44,441 nucleotides of DNA, taken from assembly GCA_048497495.1 (NCBI GenBank), contig JAFHCF010000243.1, positions 1-44,441 of the forward strand, written 5' to 3'. Position numbers and translations under genes: made by a program. Of this stretch, positions 34,441-42,670 are shown one piece after another (within the stretch, counting starts at the first letter, position 1; each line of letters starts with the position of its first letter). The notes beneath the pieces were generated by a model that saw only the letters and a list, made by a program, of their open reading frames with translations, was not told where the DNA came from and made no database searches. The stretch is from JAFHCF01 sp048497495. Lineage in GTDB: Bacteria; Pseudomonadota; Alphaproteobacteria; Rhizobiales; Ancalomicrobiaceae.

Positions 34441-35877
34441 ATGCAGACGCCCCCCTCACCGACGAGGCCGAGCCTCGAGAGCCCGGAAGCGATCTTCGCC
34501 CGCCTGCGCGCCGCCTCCCGCCGCGCGCCCTATCCGAGCCTCGCGGAACGCCGCGACCGGTTGACCCGGCTGCTCGGGCTGATGAACGGTAATTCCGAGG
34601 CGATCGAGGCGGCGATCTCCGCCGATTTCGGCCACCGCTGCGTCCAGGAGACGCGGCTCGCCGAGGCCTTCATCGTCGAGGCCGGGATCGCGCACACCCT
34701 GCGTCATCTGAAACGCTGGATGAAACCGAGGCGGATCGCCACCGAACTCGCCTTCCTCCCCGGCCGCAACCGCCTGATGCCGCAGCCGCTCGGGGTCGTC
34801 GGGGTGATCTCGCCGTGGAACTATCCGCTGCAGTTGACGCTCGCCCCACTCGTCGCGGCGCTCGCCGCCGGCAATCGGGTGATGATCAAGCCGAGCGAGT
34901 TGACGCCGCGTTTCTCCGCCCTGCTCGCCGGCCTCGTCGCCTCGACCTACGCCGCCGACGAGGTGGTGGTGATCCGGGGCGGCGCCGACGTCGCCGCCGC
35001 CTTCTCCGCCCTGCCCTTCGACCACCTGCTGTTCACCGGCTCGACCCGCGTCGGCCGCATCGTCGCCGAAGCCGCCGCGAGGAACCTCACCCCGGTGACG
35101 CTCGAGCTCGGCGGCAAGTCGCCGGCGATCCTCGACGCCTCCGCCGACACCGCCACCGCCGCGGCTCGCATCGCCTACTCCAAGCTGCTCAACGCCGGCC
35201 AGACCTGCGTCGCCCCCGACTACGTGCTGCTGCCGGCGGGCCGCGAGGAGGCCTTCGTCGCCGCCTACCGCGCCGCCGTCGCCCGTCTCTTCGGCGACGA
35301 TCCCGCCAATCCCGACTACACCGCCATCGTCTGCGACGCCCATCTCGGGCGTCAACAGGCGTTGGTCGAGGACGCCGTGGCGCGAGGCGCGAAGGTGGTG
35401 TGGCTGACCGCCGACCCGGCGCGCTGGTCGAATTCGGGCAAGATGCCGCCCTGCCTCCTCCTCGGCACCACACCGGACATGCGGGTGCGCCGGGAGGAGA
35501 TCTTCGGGCCGATCCTGCCGATCGTGCCGGTCTCGGGCCCCGACGAGGCGATCGCCACCGTCGTCGCCGACGAACGCCCGCTGGCGCTCTATTGGTTCGG
35601 CACCGACGCGCGGGCGCGCGACCGGGTGATGATCGAGACCGTCTCCGGCGGCGTCACCATCAACGACTGCCTCGTCCATCTGGCCCAGGAGAACCAACCC
35701 TTCGGCGGCGTCGGCGCCTCCGGTCAGGGCGCCTATCACGGCGAATGGGGCTTCCAGACCTTTTCCAAACTGAAGCCGATCTTCCATCGCCCCGACCTCA
35801 GCGGGCTCGGCTTCATGCAGCCTCCCTATGGCAAGACCTTCGATCGAATGCTCGCCGTCCTGCGGCGCTTCGCATGA
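34441..35877 (+). CDS. Aldehyde dehydrogenase, coniferyl-aldehyde dehydrogenase type
   Basis: A 478-residue NAD(P)-dependent enzyme that oxidises aldehydes to acids. Key parts: SPWNYPLQLTLAPLVAALAAGN (cofactor region), TLELGGKSP with the general-base Glu and NAGQTCVAPDYVLLP with the catalytic Cys. The N-terminal RRDRLTRLLGLMNGNSEAIEAAIS pattern and the short length fit the coniferyl-aldehyde/CALDH group. Start ATG 34441 is chosen because upstream codons belong to a broken gene. Followed after 32 bases by a GMC oxidoreductase, suggesting alcohol-to-acid oxidation by the pair. Confidence 0.88.
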   Translation: MQTPPSPTRPSLESPEAIFARLRAASRRAPYPSLAERRDRLTRLLGLMNGNSEAIEAAISADFGHRCVQETRLAEAFIVEAGIAHTLRHLKRWMKPRRIATELAFLPGRNRLMPQPLGVVGVISPWNYPLQLTLAPLVAALAAGNRVMIKPSELTPRFSALLAGLVASTYAADEVVVIRGGADVAAAFSALPFDHLLFTGSTRVGRIVAEAAARNLTPVTLELGGKSPAILDASADTATAAARIAYSKLLNAGQTCVAPDYVLLPAGREEAFVAAYRAAVARLFGDDPANPDYTAIVCDAHLGRQQALVEDAVARGAKVVWLTADPARWSNSGKMPPCLLLGTTPDMRVRREEIFGPILPIVPVSGPDEAIATVVADERPLALYWFGTDARARDRVMIETVSGGVTINDCLVHLAQENQPFGGVGASGQGAYHGEWGFQTFSKLKPIFHRPDLSGLGFMQPPYGKTFDRMLAVLRRFA

Positions 35878-35909
35878 AGACGGCGGCCTGGGCGAGCGGG
35901 AGGAACGCG

Positions 35910-37508
35910 ATGACCGAAACCTTCGACCATCTCGTGCTCGGCGGGGGCTCCGCCGGATCGGTCGTCGCCGCCCGGTTGACCGAGGATCCCGGCGTGACGC
36001 TGGCCCTGCTCGAGGCCGGCGATCACGGCGACGACTGGGTGATCCGAACCCCGCTCGCCGGCGCCCTGATGGTGCCGAGCCGGCTCCACAACTGGGCCTT
36101 CCACACCGTGCCGCAGGCCGCGCTCGGTGGCCGCCGGGGCTACCAGCCGCGCGGCCGCGCGCTCGGCGGCTCCTCGGCGATCAACGCCATGGTCTATGTC
36201 CGTGGCCATCGCTGGGACTACGACCACTGGGCCGAACTCGGCAACACCGGCTGGGCCTGGGACGACGTCCTGCCCCATTTCAAGAAGGCGGAGCACAACG
36301 AGGACTTCACCGACGACCTGCACGGCCGGGGCGGCCCGCTCGAGGTCGCGCGCTCGCGCACCGGAAACCCGTGGCAGCGGATCTTCCTCGACGCCGCCCG
36401 CGAGGCCCGGTTCCGTGCGTGCGACGACTTCAACGGCCCCGACCAGGAAGGCTTCGGCGTCTATCAGGTCACCCAGAAGAACGGCGAGCGCTGGAGCGCG
36501 GCGCGCGGCTATCTCCACCCGATCATGGGCAAACGCGCCAATCTCCGGGTCGAGTGCGGCGCCCGCGTCCTGCGCGTCCTGATCGAGAACGGCCGCGCCG
36601 TCGGCGTCGAGTTCCACCAATCCGGTCGTGTCCGCACCTTCCGTGCCCGGCGCGAGGTGATCCTCTCGGCCGGCGCCCTCCAGTCGCCGCAGGTGCTGAT
36701 GCTCTCCGGCATCGGCGACGGCGCCCATCTGAAGGCGGCCGGCGTCGACGTCGTCCACCATCTGCCCGGCGTCGGCGGCAATCTCCAGGACCACCCCGAC
36801 TTCGTCTTCGGCTACACCGCCGCCAGTCGGGAACTGATCGGTATCTCCGCCGGCGGCACGTGGCACCTGATCCGCGAGATCTTGCGCTGGCGGCGCGAAC
36901 GGCGCGGCATGGTCGCCTCCAACTTCGCCGAGGCCGGCGGCTTCTTCAAGTCGCGCCCCGACCTGGCGGCCCCCGACTTCCAGATCCACTTCGTCGTCGC
37001 CATGGTCGACGACCACGCCCGCAAACTCCGGATGGGGCACGGCTTCTCCACCCATGTCTGCCTGCTCCGGCCGAGGAGTCGCGGCACCGTCCGCCTCGCC
37101 TCGCCCGACCCGCTGGCCGATCCGCTGATCGATCCGGCCTTCCTCTCCCACTCCGACGATCTCGCCGACATGGTGGCGGGCTTCAAGCAGACCCGGCGGA
37201 TCATGGACGCCCCGGCGCTCGCCGCCGTGCGTGGCCGCGATCTCTTCACCGCGGACGTGAGGACCGACGCCGACATCGAGGACGTCCTGCGCCGTCGCGT
37301 CGACACCGTCTACCACCCCGCCGGCACCTGCCGCATGGGAGTGGGCGACGACGCGGTGGTGACGCCGGAATTGAAGGTTCGCGGCATCGACGGCCTCAGG
37401 GTCGTCGACATCTCGATCATGCCGACGTTGATCGGCGGCAACACCAACGCGGCGGCGATCATGATCGGCGAGAAGGCCGCCGACATGATCCGCGGGGACG
37501 CCGGCTGA
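35910..37508 (+). CDS. GMC family FAD-dependent alcohol oxidoreductase
   Basis: A 532-residue choline-dehydrogenase-like flavoenzyme. FAD site DHLVLGGGSAGSVVAARL at residue 5, GMC signature 1 in RALGGSSAINAMVYVRG, signature 2 in ILSAGALQSPQVLMLSGIG, and the catalytic C-terminal segment VYHPAGTCRMG with NTNAAAIMIGEKAADMI. It oxidises an alcohol, probably producing the aldehyde for the dehydrogenase encoded just before. Start ATG 35910 follows GGGAGG; a longer frame overlaps the dehydrogenase gene out of phase and is not real. Confidence 0.9.
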   Translation: MTETFDHLVLGGGSAGSVVAARLTEDPGVTLALLEAGDHGDDWVIRTPLAGALMVPSRLHNWAFHTVPQAALGGRRGYQPRGRALGGSSAINAMVYVRGHRWDYDHWAELGNTGWAWDDVLPHFKKAEHNEDFTDDLHGRGGPLEVARSRTGNPWQRIFLDAAREARFRACDDFNGPDQEGFGVYQVTQKNGERWSAARGYLHPIMGKRANLRVECGARVLRVLIENGRAVGVEFHQSGRVRTFRARREVILSAGALQSPQVLMLSGIGDGAHLKAAGVDVVHHLPGVGGNLQDHPDFVFGYTAASRELIGISAGGTWHLIREILRWRRERRGMVASNFAEAGGFFKSRPDLAAPDFQIHFVVAMVDDHARKLRMGHGFSTHVCLLRPRSRGTVRLASPDPLADPLIDPAFLSHSDDLADMVAGFKQTRRIMDAPALAAVRGRDLFTADVRTDADIEDVLRRRVDTVYHPAGTCRMGVGDDAVVTPELKVRGIDGLRVVDISIMPTLIGGNTNAAAIMIGEKAADMIRGDAG

Positions 37509-37821
37509 ACCCGGCGTCCCCTGCCCTCGGCAAACGCGTAGGGGTCGGCGAGGCCTCGATCCGATGCCCCGCCGACCCCGACGCGCCCCTTCCGAACCCG
37601 GATTTCGGCACCGAAAGCCGCCGTTCCTCGACAATAATTCGATTGATTATTGTATTTACGTCGCTCGAGGGTCATATTGATCCTGTCGACAGATGGTCGG
37701 ACAACTTGGCTCTGCAAGACAATTCTGTTGAAACAGAACTGATTTTTCTCTCCTGAAAGCCCGATTTCGACGCACGGGCACTACCTCTGGTGTCCGTTTT
37801 CAACTTCTGAAAGGAATACAC
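37509..37821 (+). other. AT-richer leader and promoter region of the cold-shock gene
   Basis: No gene. From 37625 on the sequence becomes notably AT-richer than the rest of the window. It holds a small hairpin (37723-37738) followed by GATTTTTC, another stem GCCCG/CGGGC at 37759-37779, and the strong ribosome site GAAAGGA before 37822. A long structured leader is usual for cspA-type genes. Confidence 0.5.
37723..37738 (+). other. Hairpin in cold-shock leader
   Basis: TTCTGTTGAAACAGAA, a six-pair A/T-rich stem with a TGAA loop, followed seven bases later by five Ts. Its weak stem would melt with temperature, so it could act as an attenuator or thermosensor, or be a protein-binding palindrome. 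Confidence 0.4.
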
Positions 37822-38034
37822 ATGTCGACCGGAACCGTGAAATGGTTCAACGCCCAGAAGGGCTTCGGCTTCATTCAGCCCGATGACGGCTCCAAGGATG
37901 CCTTCGTTCACATCTCGGCCGTGGAACGTAGCGGCATCGGTGACCTCTACGAAGGTCAGAAGCTCGAATTCGAGTTGGTCACCGACCAGCGCACCGGCAA
38001 GACCTCGGCCGATCGGCTCGTCGTCCTGACCTGA
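37822..38034 (+). CDS. Cold-shock protein (CspA family)
   Basis: A 70-residue single cold-shock domain, an RNA chaperone. RNP1 is KGFGFIQ and RNP2 is DAFVHIS; the N-terminus STGTVKWFNAQ is the family standard. Full length with a strong ribosome binding site (GAAAGGA). Several cspA paralogues are common in these bacteria, so no number is assigned. Confidence 0.96.
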   Translation: MSTGTVKWFNAQKGFGFIQPDDGSKDAFVHISAVERSGIGDLYEGQKLEFELVTDQRTGKTSADRLVVLT

Positions 38035-38341
38035 TCGCGCTCGCTCGCGATCTCGGCACCCCGTTCCCCGTCGACCCCGGACGTTCCGGCGGCGGGGAAT
38101 GGGACGCCGGGGAAATCGGCGATGCCGGGCGTCTCGGACGCCCTGGAAACGATGAACGCCTTCGGCGGCTTCGAAGACGATGACGATTCTCGTCGTCGTC
38201 GCCGCCGGGACGTGCCCGAGCGACCCTCGGTGTGAGGACGACGGCGGAGACGCCGTGGCCCGCGCGCCTCAACCAACTCGCTCGCACGTGGGCGTTCTCG
38301 CGCGCCGGAAAGGCTCGACGCATCGGGCCCGGGAGCTTCCC
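38035..38341. other. Gap after csp gene, with a small possible ORF
   Basis: A hairpin GATCGCG/CGCGATC (38033-38052) overlaps the csp stop codon and may help end transcription, though no T-run follows. Bases 38122-38235 could encode 37 residues (MPGVSDALETMNAFGGFEDD, ending in an Arg-rich run) with GGGGAAA upstream; nothing else supports it. No other feature seen. Confidence 0.35.
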
Positions 38342-38479
38342 ATGTCCAAAGGTCAGAACCGCAAGAGCCGCGAAATCCGCAAGCCCAAGGCGGACAAGCC
38401 CAAGACCGTCGCCACGCCGGCCACCAATTCCAACCTCGCCATGTTGTCGGCGATCAACGAGCCGAAGAAGCGGAAGTGA
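38342..38479 (+). CDS. Small basic conserved hypothetical protein
   Basis: A 45-residue Lys/Arg-rich protein starting MSKGQNRKSREIRKPKADKP and ending in EPKKRK. Very similar short proteins occur widely in alphaproteobacteria (from memory); the basic character suggests nucleic acid binding but no function is known. Its stop overlaps a GTG and lies two bases before the ATG of the next gene, so they are likely translated together. No signal or membrane segment. Confidence 0.75.
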   Translation: MSKGQNRKSREIRKPKADKPKTVATPATNSNLAMLSAINEPKKRK

Positions 38480-38481
38480 CG

Positions 38482-38745
38482 ATGACCGTCCGTACCATCG
38501 AGACGACGGTCACATTCGCCCACCCCTTTCGGATCGCCGCCATCGACGAAGCTCTGCCGGCCGGAACCTACCGGCTGGTGAGCGACGAGGAGGAGATCCT
38601 CGGCCTCTCCTTCCTCGCCTTCCGCCGGACCGCGACCCTGTTGCATCTCCCGGCGATCGCGAGCACGGCGACCACCCGGCAGGTCGTCGCCGTCGAGCCG
38701 GCCGAATTCGAGGCCATGCTGGCGGCGGATGCGCGTCCGGCCTGA
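38482..38745 (+). CDS. Small conserved hypothetical protein
   Basis: An 87-residue protein: TVRTIETTVTFAHPFRIAAI, then AGTYRLVSDEEEILGLSF and an RTATLLHLPA segment. It looks like a compact beta-rich domain and I recall similar orphans in Rhizobiales, without function. ATG 38482 is preferred to an in-frame GTG at 38476 that overlaps the previous stop. Probably co-transcribed with the 45-residue gene. Confidence 0.7.
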   Translation: MTVRTIETTVTFAHPFRIAAIDEALPAGTYRLVSDEEEILGLSFLAFRRTATLLHLPAIASTATTRQVVAVEPAEFEAMLAADARPA

Positions 38746-38848
38746 CCGAATTACGAGAGCCCATTGCGAGCGGACCGATCGGGTTCGCGCGAAGAGATCG
38801 GCATCCGAGCGGATGCCGGCCGGCTCGACAACTGTTTCAGGAGGTTCC

Positions 38849-39160
38849 ATGCGTTGGCTCGGCAAGCTCACCGGCAGCGGTATCTTGAGTTGCAACGGCG
38901 AGACCATCGGTCGCGTCGCCTATGATTTCGACGGTTATGCCCAATCGGGTCAGATGGGGATTTCGAGCAGCGGCGAGATCCGCCTGCCCGCCGCCGCGCT
39001 GCGCGGCATCTTCGGCCGCCGGGGCGTCGCCCTGCGCACCGACGACGGCCGCGTCCTCGGCCTGCGCTTCTCCGACAAGGGCCTGCGCGGCGACACCGAC
39101 GTCGCCCATGTCGAGGTCACCGGCGACCTGCCGACCACGTCCGGTCAGTGGCGCCCCTGA
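38849..39160 (+). CDS. Hypothetical protein
   Basis: A 103-residue protein preceded by a perfect AGGAGG at the right distance. It starts MRWLGKLTGSGILSCNGETI and contains GYAQSGQMGISSSGEIRL and a glycine-rich beta pattern; no catalytic motif is recognised. No signal peptide. It follows two other small genes on the same strand after 103 bases. Confidence 0.65.
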   Translation: MRWLGKLTGSGILSCNGETIGRVAYDFDGYAQSGQMGISSSGEIRLPAAALRGIFGRRGVALRTDDGRVLGLRFSDKGLRGDTDVAHVEVTGDLPTTSGQWRP

Positions 39161-39390
39161 CCGCGATCACGCCCGGCGGCGGCGATCCGCCGCCCCCCGC
39201 CGCGACGGCCGACTCGGTCGGCCGATCTCCGCCGGCGCCTGATCGTTTCGCTTCCGGTATGATCCCGCCCGCCGATCACGCCCGCGATCAATTCCGCGAA
39301 CCGTCTCCGACGACCTGCTGATCCTCGGCGCGAACCCGACTATTCTGTCGGCTTCGAGGGCCGACCCCGATCGGCCGAAGGAGACCTCCC

Positions 39391-40239
39391 ATGACGCAAG
39401 CAACCTCGCCGGTGTGGTTCATCACCGGTTGCTCCACCGGCTTCGGCCGGATCCTCGCCGAGCGAGTCTTGGCCCGCGGTTGGCGGGCGGTCGTCACCGC
39501 GCGCGACCCCGCCCAGGTGGCCGACATCGTCGCCGGCCACGGCGACCGGGCGCTCACGCTGGCGCTCGACGTGACCGACCCCGCCGCCATCACCGCGGCG
39601 GTGGCGGCGGCCGAGGCGCGGTTCGGCGCCATCGACGTGCTGGTCAACAACGCCGGCTACGGCTACCAGGCGGCGGTCGAGGAAGGGATCGAGGCCGAGA
39701 TCAGGGCCCAGTTCGACACCAACGTCTTCGGCCTCTTCGCCATGACCCGCGCCGTGCTGCCCGGCATGCGCGCCCGCCGACGCGGCCACATCGTCAACAT
39801 CACCTCGATCGCCGGGCTGATCGGCTTTCCCAGCACCGGCTACTACTCGGCGAGCAAACATGCGGTCGAAGGCCTGTCGGACGCCCTCGAGGCCGAGGTC
39901 GGCCCGCTCGGGATCAAGGTGACCTGCGTCGAGCCGGGACCGTTCCGCACCGACTGGGCCGGTCGTTCGCTCCAGAGGACCAAGTCGGAGATCGCCGACT
40001 ACGCCGCCACCGTCGGCGCCCGCATGGAAGCCACCGCCGCCGTCAGCGGCAAGCAACCGGGCGACCCGGTCCGCGCCGCCGAGGCGATGATCCGCCTCAC
40101 CGAGACCGCCACACCGCCGCGCCACCTCGTCCTCGGCGGCTTCGGCTTCGACGCGGTGACGAAGAAGCTGAAGGCCAGGATCGCCGAGATCGAGAGCCTT
40201 CGCGAGGAGAGCCTCGGCGCGGATTTCCCGAAAGACTGA
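39391..40239 (+). CDS. SDR family NAD(P)-dependent oxidoreductase
   Basis: A 282-residue classical short-chain dehydrogenase. Cofactor site WFITGCSTGFGRILAE (TGxxxGxG), NNAGYG, active-site Ser in NITSIAGLIGFPS and YYSASK with catalytic Tyr and Lys, then PGPFRTDW. The GCSTGFGR form is common to retinol-dehydrogenase-like and ketoreductase SDRs of unknown substrate. Start ATG 39391 follows GAAGGAGACC. Monocistronic, with 230 bases upstream and 199 downstream. Confidence 0.9.
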   Translation: MTQATSPVWFITGCSTGFGRILAERVLARGWRAVVTARDPAQVADIVAGHGDRALTLALDVTDPAAITAAVAAAEARFGAIDVLVNNAGYGYQAAVEEGIEAEIRAQFDTNVFGLFAMTRAVLPGMRARRRGHIVNITSIAGLIGFPSTGYYSASKHAVEGLSDALEAEVGPLGIKVTCVEPGPFRTDWAGRSLQRTKSEIADYAATVGARMEATAAVSGKQPGDPVRAAEAMIRLTETATPPRHLVLGGFGFDAVTKKLKARIAEIESLREESLGADFPKD

Positions 40240-40366
40240 AGCGGCCGGTGGACGTCTCGTCGCCTCCCACGCTTCCGAGCGGCCGCGCGCCGTGCCGCTC
40301 GGGGGCGGCCGAGATCGCCCGTGGGGACGCCGGCGAACCGGTGCCTCCGGGCGAGGCGCGAGAAGG

Positions 40367-40380
40367 TTGTTCCCGCGCAA
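40367..40380 (+). promoter_or_regulatory. Crp/Fnr-family (Nnr/Dnr-type) box upstream of DUF1858 gene
   Basis: TTGTTCCCGCGCAA, a TTG-N8-CAA site. If the regulator sits at -41.5, transcription would start near 40415, and exactly at the expected -10 position lies TATCCT (40403-40408). The site shares its first nine bases with the box at 41422-41435. Confidence 0.6.
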
Positions 40381-40438
40381 AGAGACCCATGCGGCGAGCG
40401 GCTATCCTCACATCGAACCGGTGTGGAGAGCGACGACG

Positions 40439-40639
40439 ATGGACATCGACCCCGAAAGCGTCGTCGACGACGTCATGAAGCGATGGCCCGCGACGATCGC
40501 GGTGTTCCTGACGAACCGGATGCATTGCATCGGCTGTCCGGTCGGGCGGATGCACACCATCACCGAGGCCTGCGCCGAACACGATCTCGACCGCGCCGGC
40601 GTCCTCGCGGAACTGTCGATGGCGATCGAGCGCGGCTAG
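40439..40639 (+). CDS. DUF1858 domain protein
   Basis: A 66-residue single-domain protein. DPESVVDDVMKRWPATIAVF, then MHCIGCPVGRMHTITEAC is the DUF1858 pattern with a CIGC pair that is thought to be redox-active. The family is often found near nitrosative-stress and denitrification genes and resembles the N-terminus of RIC/ScdA-type repair proteins. The ATG at 40439 lies 24 bases from the predicted transcription start. Its stop overlaps that of the convergent regulator by four bases. Confidence 0.85.
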   Translation: MDIDPESVVDDVMKRWPATIAVFLTNRMHCIGCPVGRMHTITEACAEHDLDRAGVLAELSMAIERG

Positions 40640-41340
40640 CGGCTCTTCCCGTCGGCGAGCAGGCGTAACCGATGGGCCGCGCATACCGTGATGCGCCGTC
40701 GCCCGTTCTTCACCAATCCCTGCTGCTCCCAGGCGCTCAGCGTCCGGCTCACCGTGTGCAGCGTCGACCCGGTCATTTCCGCCAGTTCCTGCCGGGTGAT
40801 CGGAAAATCGATGAGGATGCCCTCGTCGGTCTTCCGGCCGGCCTGCGCCACCAGGCGCAGCACCGCATGGGCGATGCGCCGCTCGACTTCCTCGGTCGAA
40901 AGTTCGCGGATGCGGGTGTGGGCATCCTGCAATCGTTCGCCCACGGTCTGCAGCGCGTCGAGCGCGATCGCGGGATTGCGCGCGAGGAAGCCGTTCCAGT
41001 CGCTCGCCGACCACGTCAGAACCAGGCTGTCGGTGACCGCCACCGCGCTCGCCGGATAGTCGGTCCGCCGCATCGCCATGGCGATGCCGAAGAGATCGCC
41101 GGGATTGACGTGGCGCACCACCACCTGCTGGCCGTCCGTCGTCGTCTGCACCGCCTTCAACCGGCCGTGCAACAAGACGAAGAAGGCATCGGCCGGCGCC
41201 CCCTGTTCGAACACCGTGCCGCCTTCGGGGACGCGCCGCGCCAGCGCCGTCGCCAGCAGGGCGTCGAGTTCCGGATCGCTCAGCGAGCGAAACAACGCCA
41301 GATCGCGGATCAACGATCGATCGAGATGTTGGGCGGACAC
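40636..41340 (-). CDS. Crp/Fnr family regulator, Dnr/NnrR-like
   Basis: A 234-residue regulator with a cyclic-nucleotide-binding-type sensor domain (GTVFEQGAPADAFFVLLHGR) and a C-terminal winged helix (ITRQELAEMTGSTLHTVSRTL). It has no N-terminal Cys cluster, so it is not an iron-sulfur FNR; NO- or haem-sensing Dnr/NnrR proteins look like this. In the recognition helix a His stands where FNR has the Glu that contacts DNA. Divergent from nirK, with a TTG-N8-CAA box between. I chose GTG 41340 because TAGGAG lies eight bases upstream; longer readings cross the operator. Confidence 0.85.
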   Translation of the reverse strand: MSAQHLDRSLIRDLALFRSLSDPELDALLATALARRVPEGGTVFEQGAPADAFFVLLHGRLKAVQTTTDGQQVVVRHVNPGDLFGIAMAMRRTDYPASAVAVTDSLVLTWSASDWNGFLARNPAIALDALQTVGERLQDAHTRIRELSTEEVERRIAHAVLRLVAQAGRKTDEGILIDFPITRQELAEMTGSTLHTVSRTLSAWEQQGLVKNGRRRITVCAAHRLRLLADGKSR

Positions 41341-41421
41341 GGTGCCACTCCTACGGGAGGTCCCGGCGCGACGAGCCGACGAGGTCCATCGGACGACCGA
41401 CGTGACCGACGACATTCTAGT

Positions 41422-41435
41422 TTGTTCCCGAACAA
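41422..41435. promoter_or_regulatory. Perfect Nnr/Dnr-type box between regulator and nirK
   Basis: TTGTTCCCGAACAA, a perfect palindrome of TTG-N8-CAA form, 63 bases before nirK and 81 before the regulator gene. A TAGAAT -10-like hexamer for the minus strand (41414-41419) is next to it, so the regulator may also control itself. Confidence 0.72.
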
Positions 41436-41463
41436 CGAAGGAAGCGCCGATCGGATGCACCGT

Positions 41464-41488
41464 CTTCACAACGAAACCCGTTGTGAAG
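41464..41488 (+). other. Ten-base inverted repeat over the nirK ribosome binding site
   Basis: CTTCACAACG (41464-41473) and CGTTGTGAAG (41479-41488), perfect, with a five-base loop. The right arm includes most of GAAGGA, the nirK Shine-Dalgarno sequence. In RNA it would hide that site; in DNA it would be a symmetrical protein-binding site. If transcription starts near 41470, as the upstream box predicts, only the DNA role is possible. Confidence 0.6.
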
Positions 41489-41498
41489 GACGCCCGTC

Positions 41499-42620
41499 AT
41501 GCTCTCCCGCCGCGATGCCCTGTTCGGCTCCACCCTCGCCGCCCTCGCCGCCGCCACCGCCTCGACCTCGGCCACGGCCGCCCCGGGCCTCGTCGCCGCG
41601 CGAAGCGACGACGTCTCGGCGCTGCGCCACGTCAAGATCGACCTGGTCGCCCCGCCCTTCGTCCACGCCCACGAACAGGCGACGACCGAGCCGCCGAAGG
41701 TGGTCGAGTTCACGATGAAGATCGTCGAGAAGGAGATCGTCATCGATGCCGAGGGCACCAGGATGCAGGCGATGACCTATGACGGCTGGATCCCCGGGCC
41801 GATGATGATCGTCCACGAGGGCGACTATCTCCAGCTGACCCTGGTCAATCCCGACACCAACACCATGCCGCACAACATCGATTTCCATGCGGCGACCGGC
41901 GCGCTGGGCGGCGGCGAGCTGACCCTGGTCAACCCCGGTGAACAGGCGACGCTGCGCTTCAAGGCGGACCGCCCCGGCGTCTTCGTCTACCACTGCGCCC
42001 CTCCCGGTATGATCCCCTGGCACGTCACCGCCGGCATGAACGGCGTGGTCATGGTGATGCCGCGCGGCGGCCTCGTCGATCGCAACGGCCACGAGCTCCG
42101 TTACGACCGGCTCTGGTACATCGGCGAGAGCGACTTCTACATCCCCAAGGACGCCAAGGGCGCCTACAAGAGCTACCCGACCCTCGGCGACGCCTACGAG
42201 GACGTCACCAAGGTGATGCGCGGCCTGATCCCGTCGCATGTGGTGTTCGAGGGCAAGGTCGGCGCCCTGACCGGCGCCGACGCGCTCACCGCCAAGGTCG
42301 GCGAGACCGTGCTGATCGTCCACGCCCAGGCCAACCGCGACACCCGCCCGCATCTGATCGGCGGCCACGGCGACCACGTCTGGGAGACCGGCAAGTTCGA
42401 CAACCCGCCGCAGACCGGGCTCGAGACCTGGTTCATCCGTGGCGGATCGGCCGGCGCGGCGCTCTACACCTTCCGCCAGCCCGGCATCTACGCCTACGTC
42501 AACCACAACCTGATCGAGGCGGCCGAGCTCGGCGCCACCGCCCACATCAAGGTCGAGGGCAAGTGGAACGACGATCTGATGAAGCTCGTCTCCGCCGCCG
42601 GCCCGATCGTCGCCCAGTGA
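41499..42620 (+). CDS. nirK: Copper-containing nitrite reductase NirK
   Basis: Reduces nitrite to NO in the periplasm. A 373-residue class I enzyme: twin-arginine-type signal (LSRRDALFGS), two cupredoxin domains. Type 1 copper ligands are in MPHNIDFH, VYHCAPPGMIPWHVTAGMNG (His-Cys-His-Met) and type 2 ligands in the same HNIDFH, YHC and AYVNHNL segments. The catalytic Asp (HNID) and His (LIGGHGDHVW) are both present. Start ATG 41499 follows GAAGGA. Probably activated by the divergently encoded regulator. Followed by nirV. Confidence 0.96.
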   Translation: MLSRRDALFGSTLAALAAATASTSATAAPGLVAARSDDVSALRHVKIDLVAPPFVHAHEQATTEPPKVVEFTMKIVEKEIVIDAEGTRMQAMTYDGWIPGPMMIVHEGDYLQLTLVNPDTNTMPHNIDFHAATGALGGGELTLVNPGEQATLRFKADRPGVFVYHCAPPGMIPWHVTAGMNGVVMVMPRGGLVDRNGHELRYDRLWYIGESDFYIPKDAKGAYKSYPTLGDAYEDVTKVMRGLIPSHVVFEGKVGALTGADALTAKVGETVLIVHAQANRDTRPHLIGGHGDHVWETGKFDNPPQTGLETWFIRGGSAGAALYTFRQPGIYAYVNHNLIEAAELGATAHIKVEGKWNDDLMKLVSAAGPIVAQ

Positions 42621-42670
42621 ACACCCGACCGGGCGCCGTGCCCCGGGGGCGCGGCGCCGGAGACCCCGTC

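Noticed and set aside
37979..38323. Minus-strand frames between the cold-shock gene and the 45-residue gene
   Set aside because: Arg/Ser-rich translations without a domain, overlapping the csp gene; typical GC-rich artefacts.
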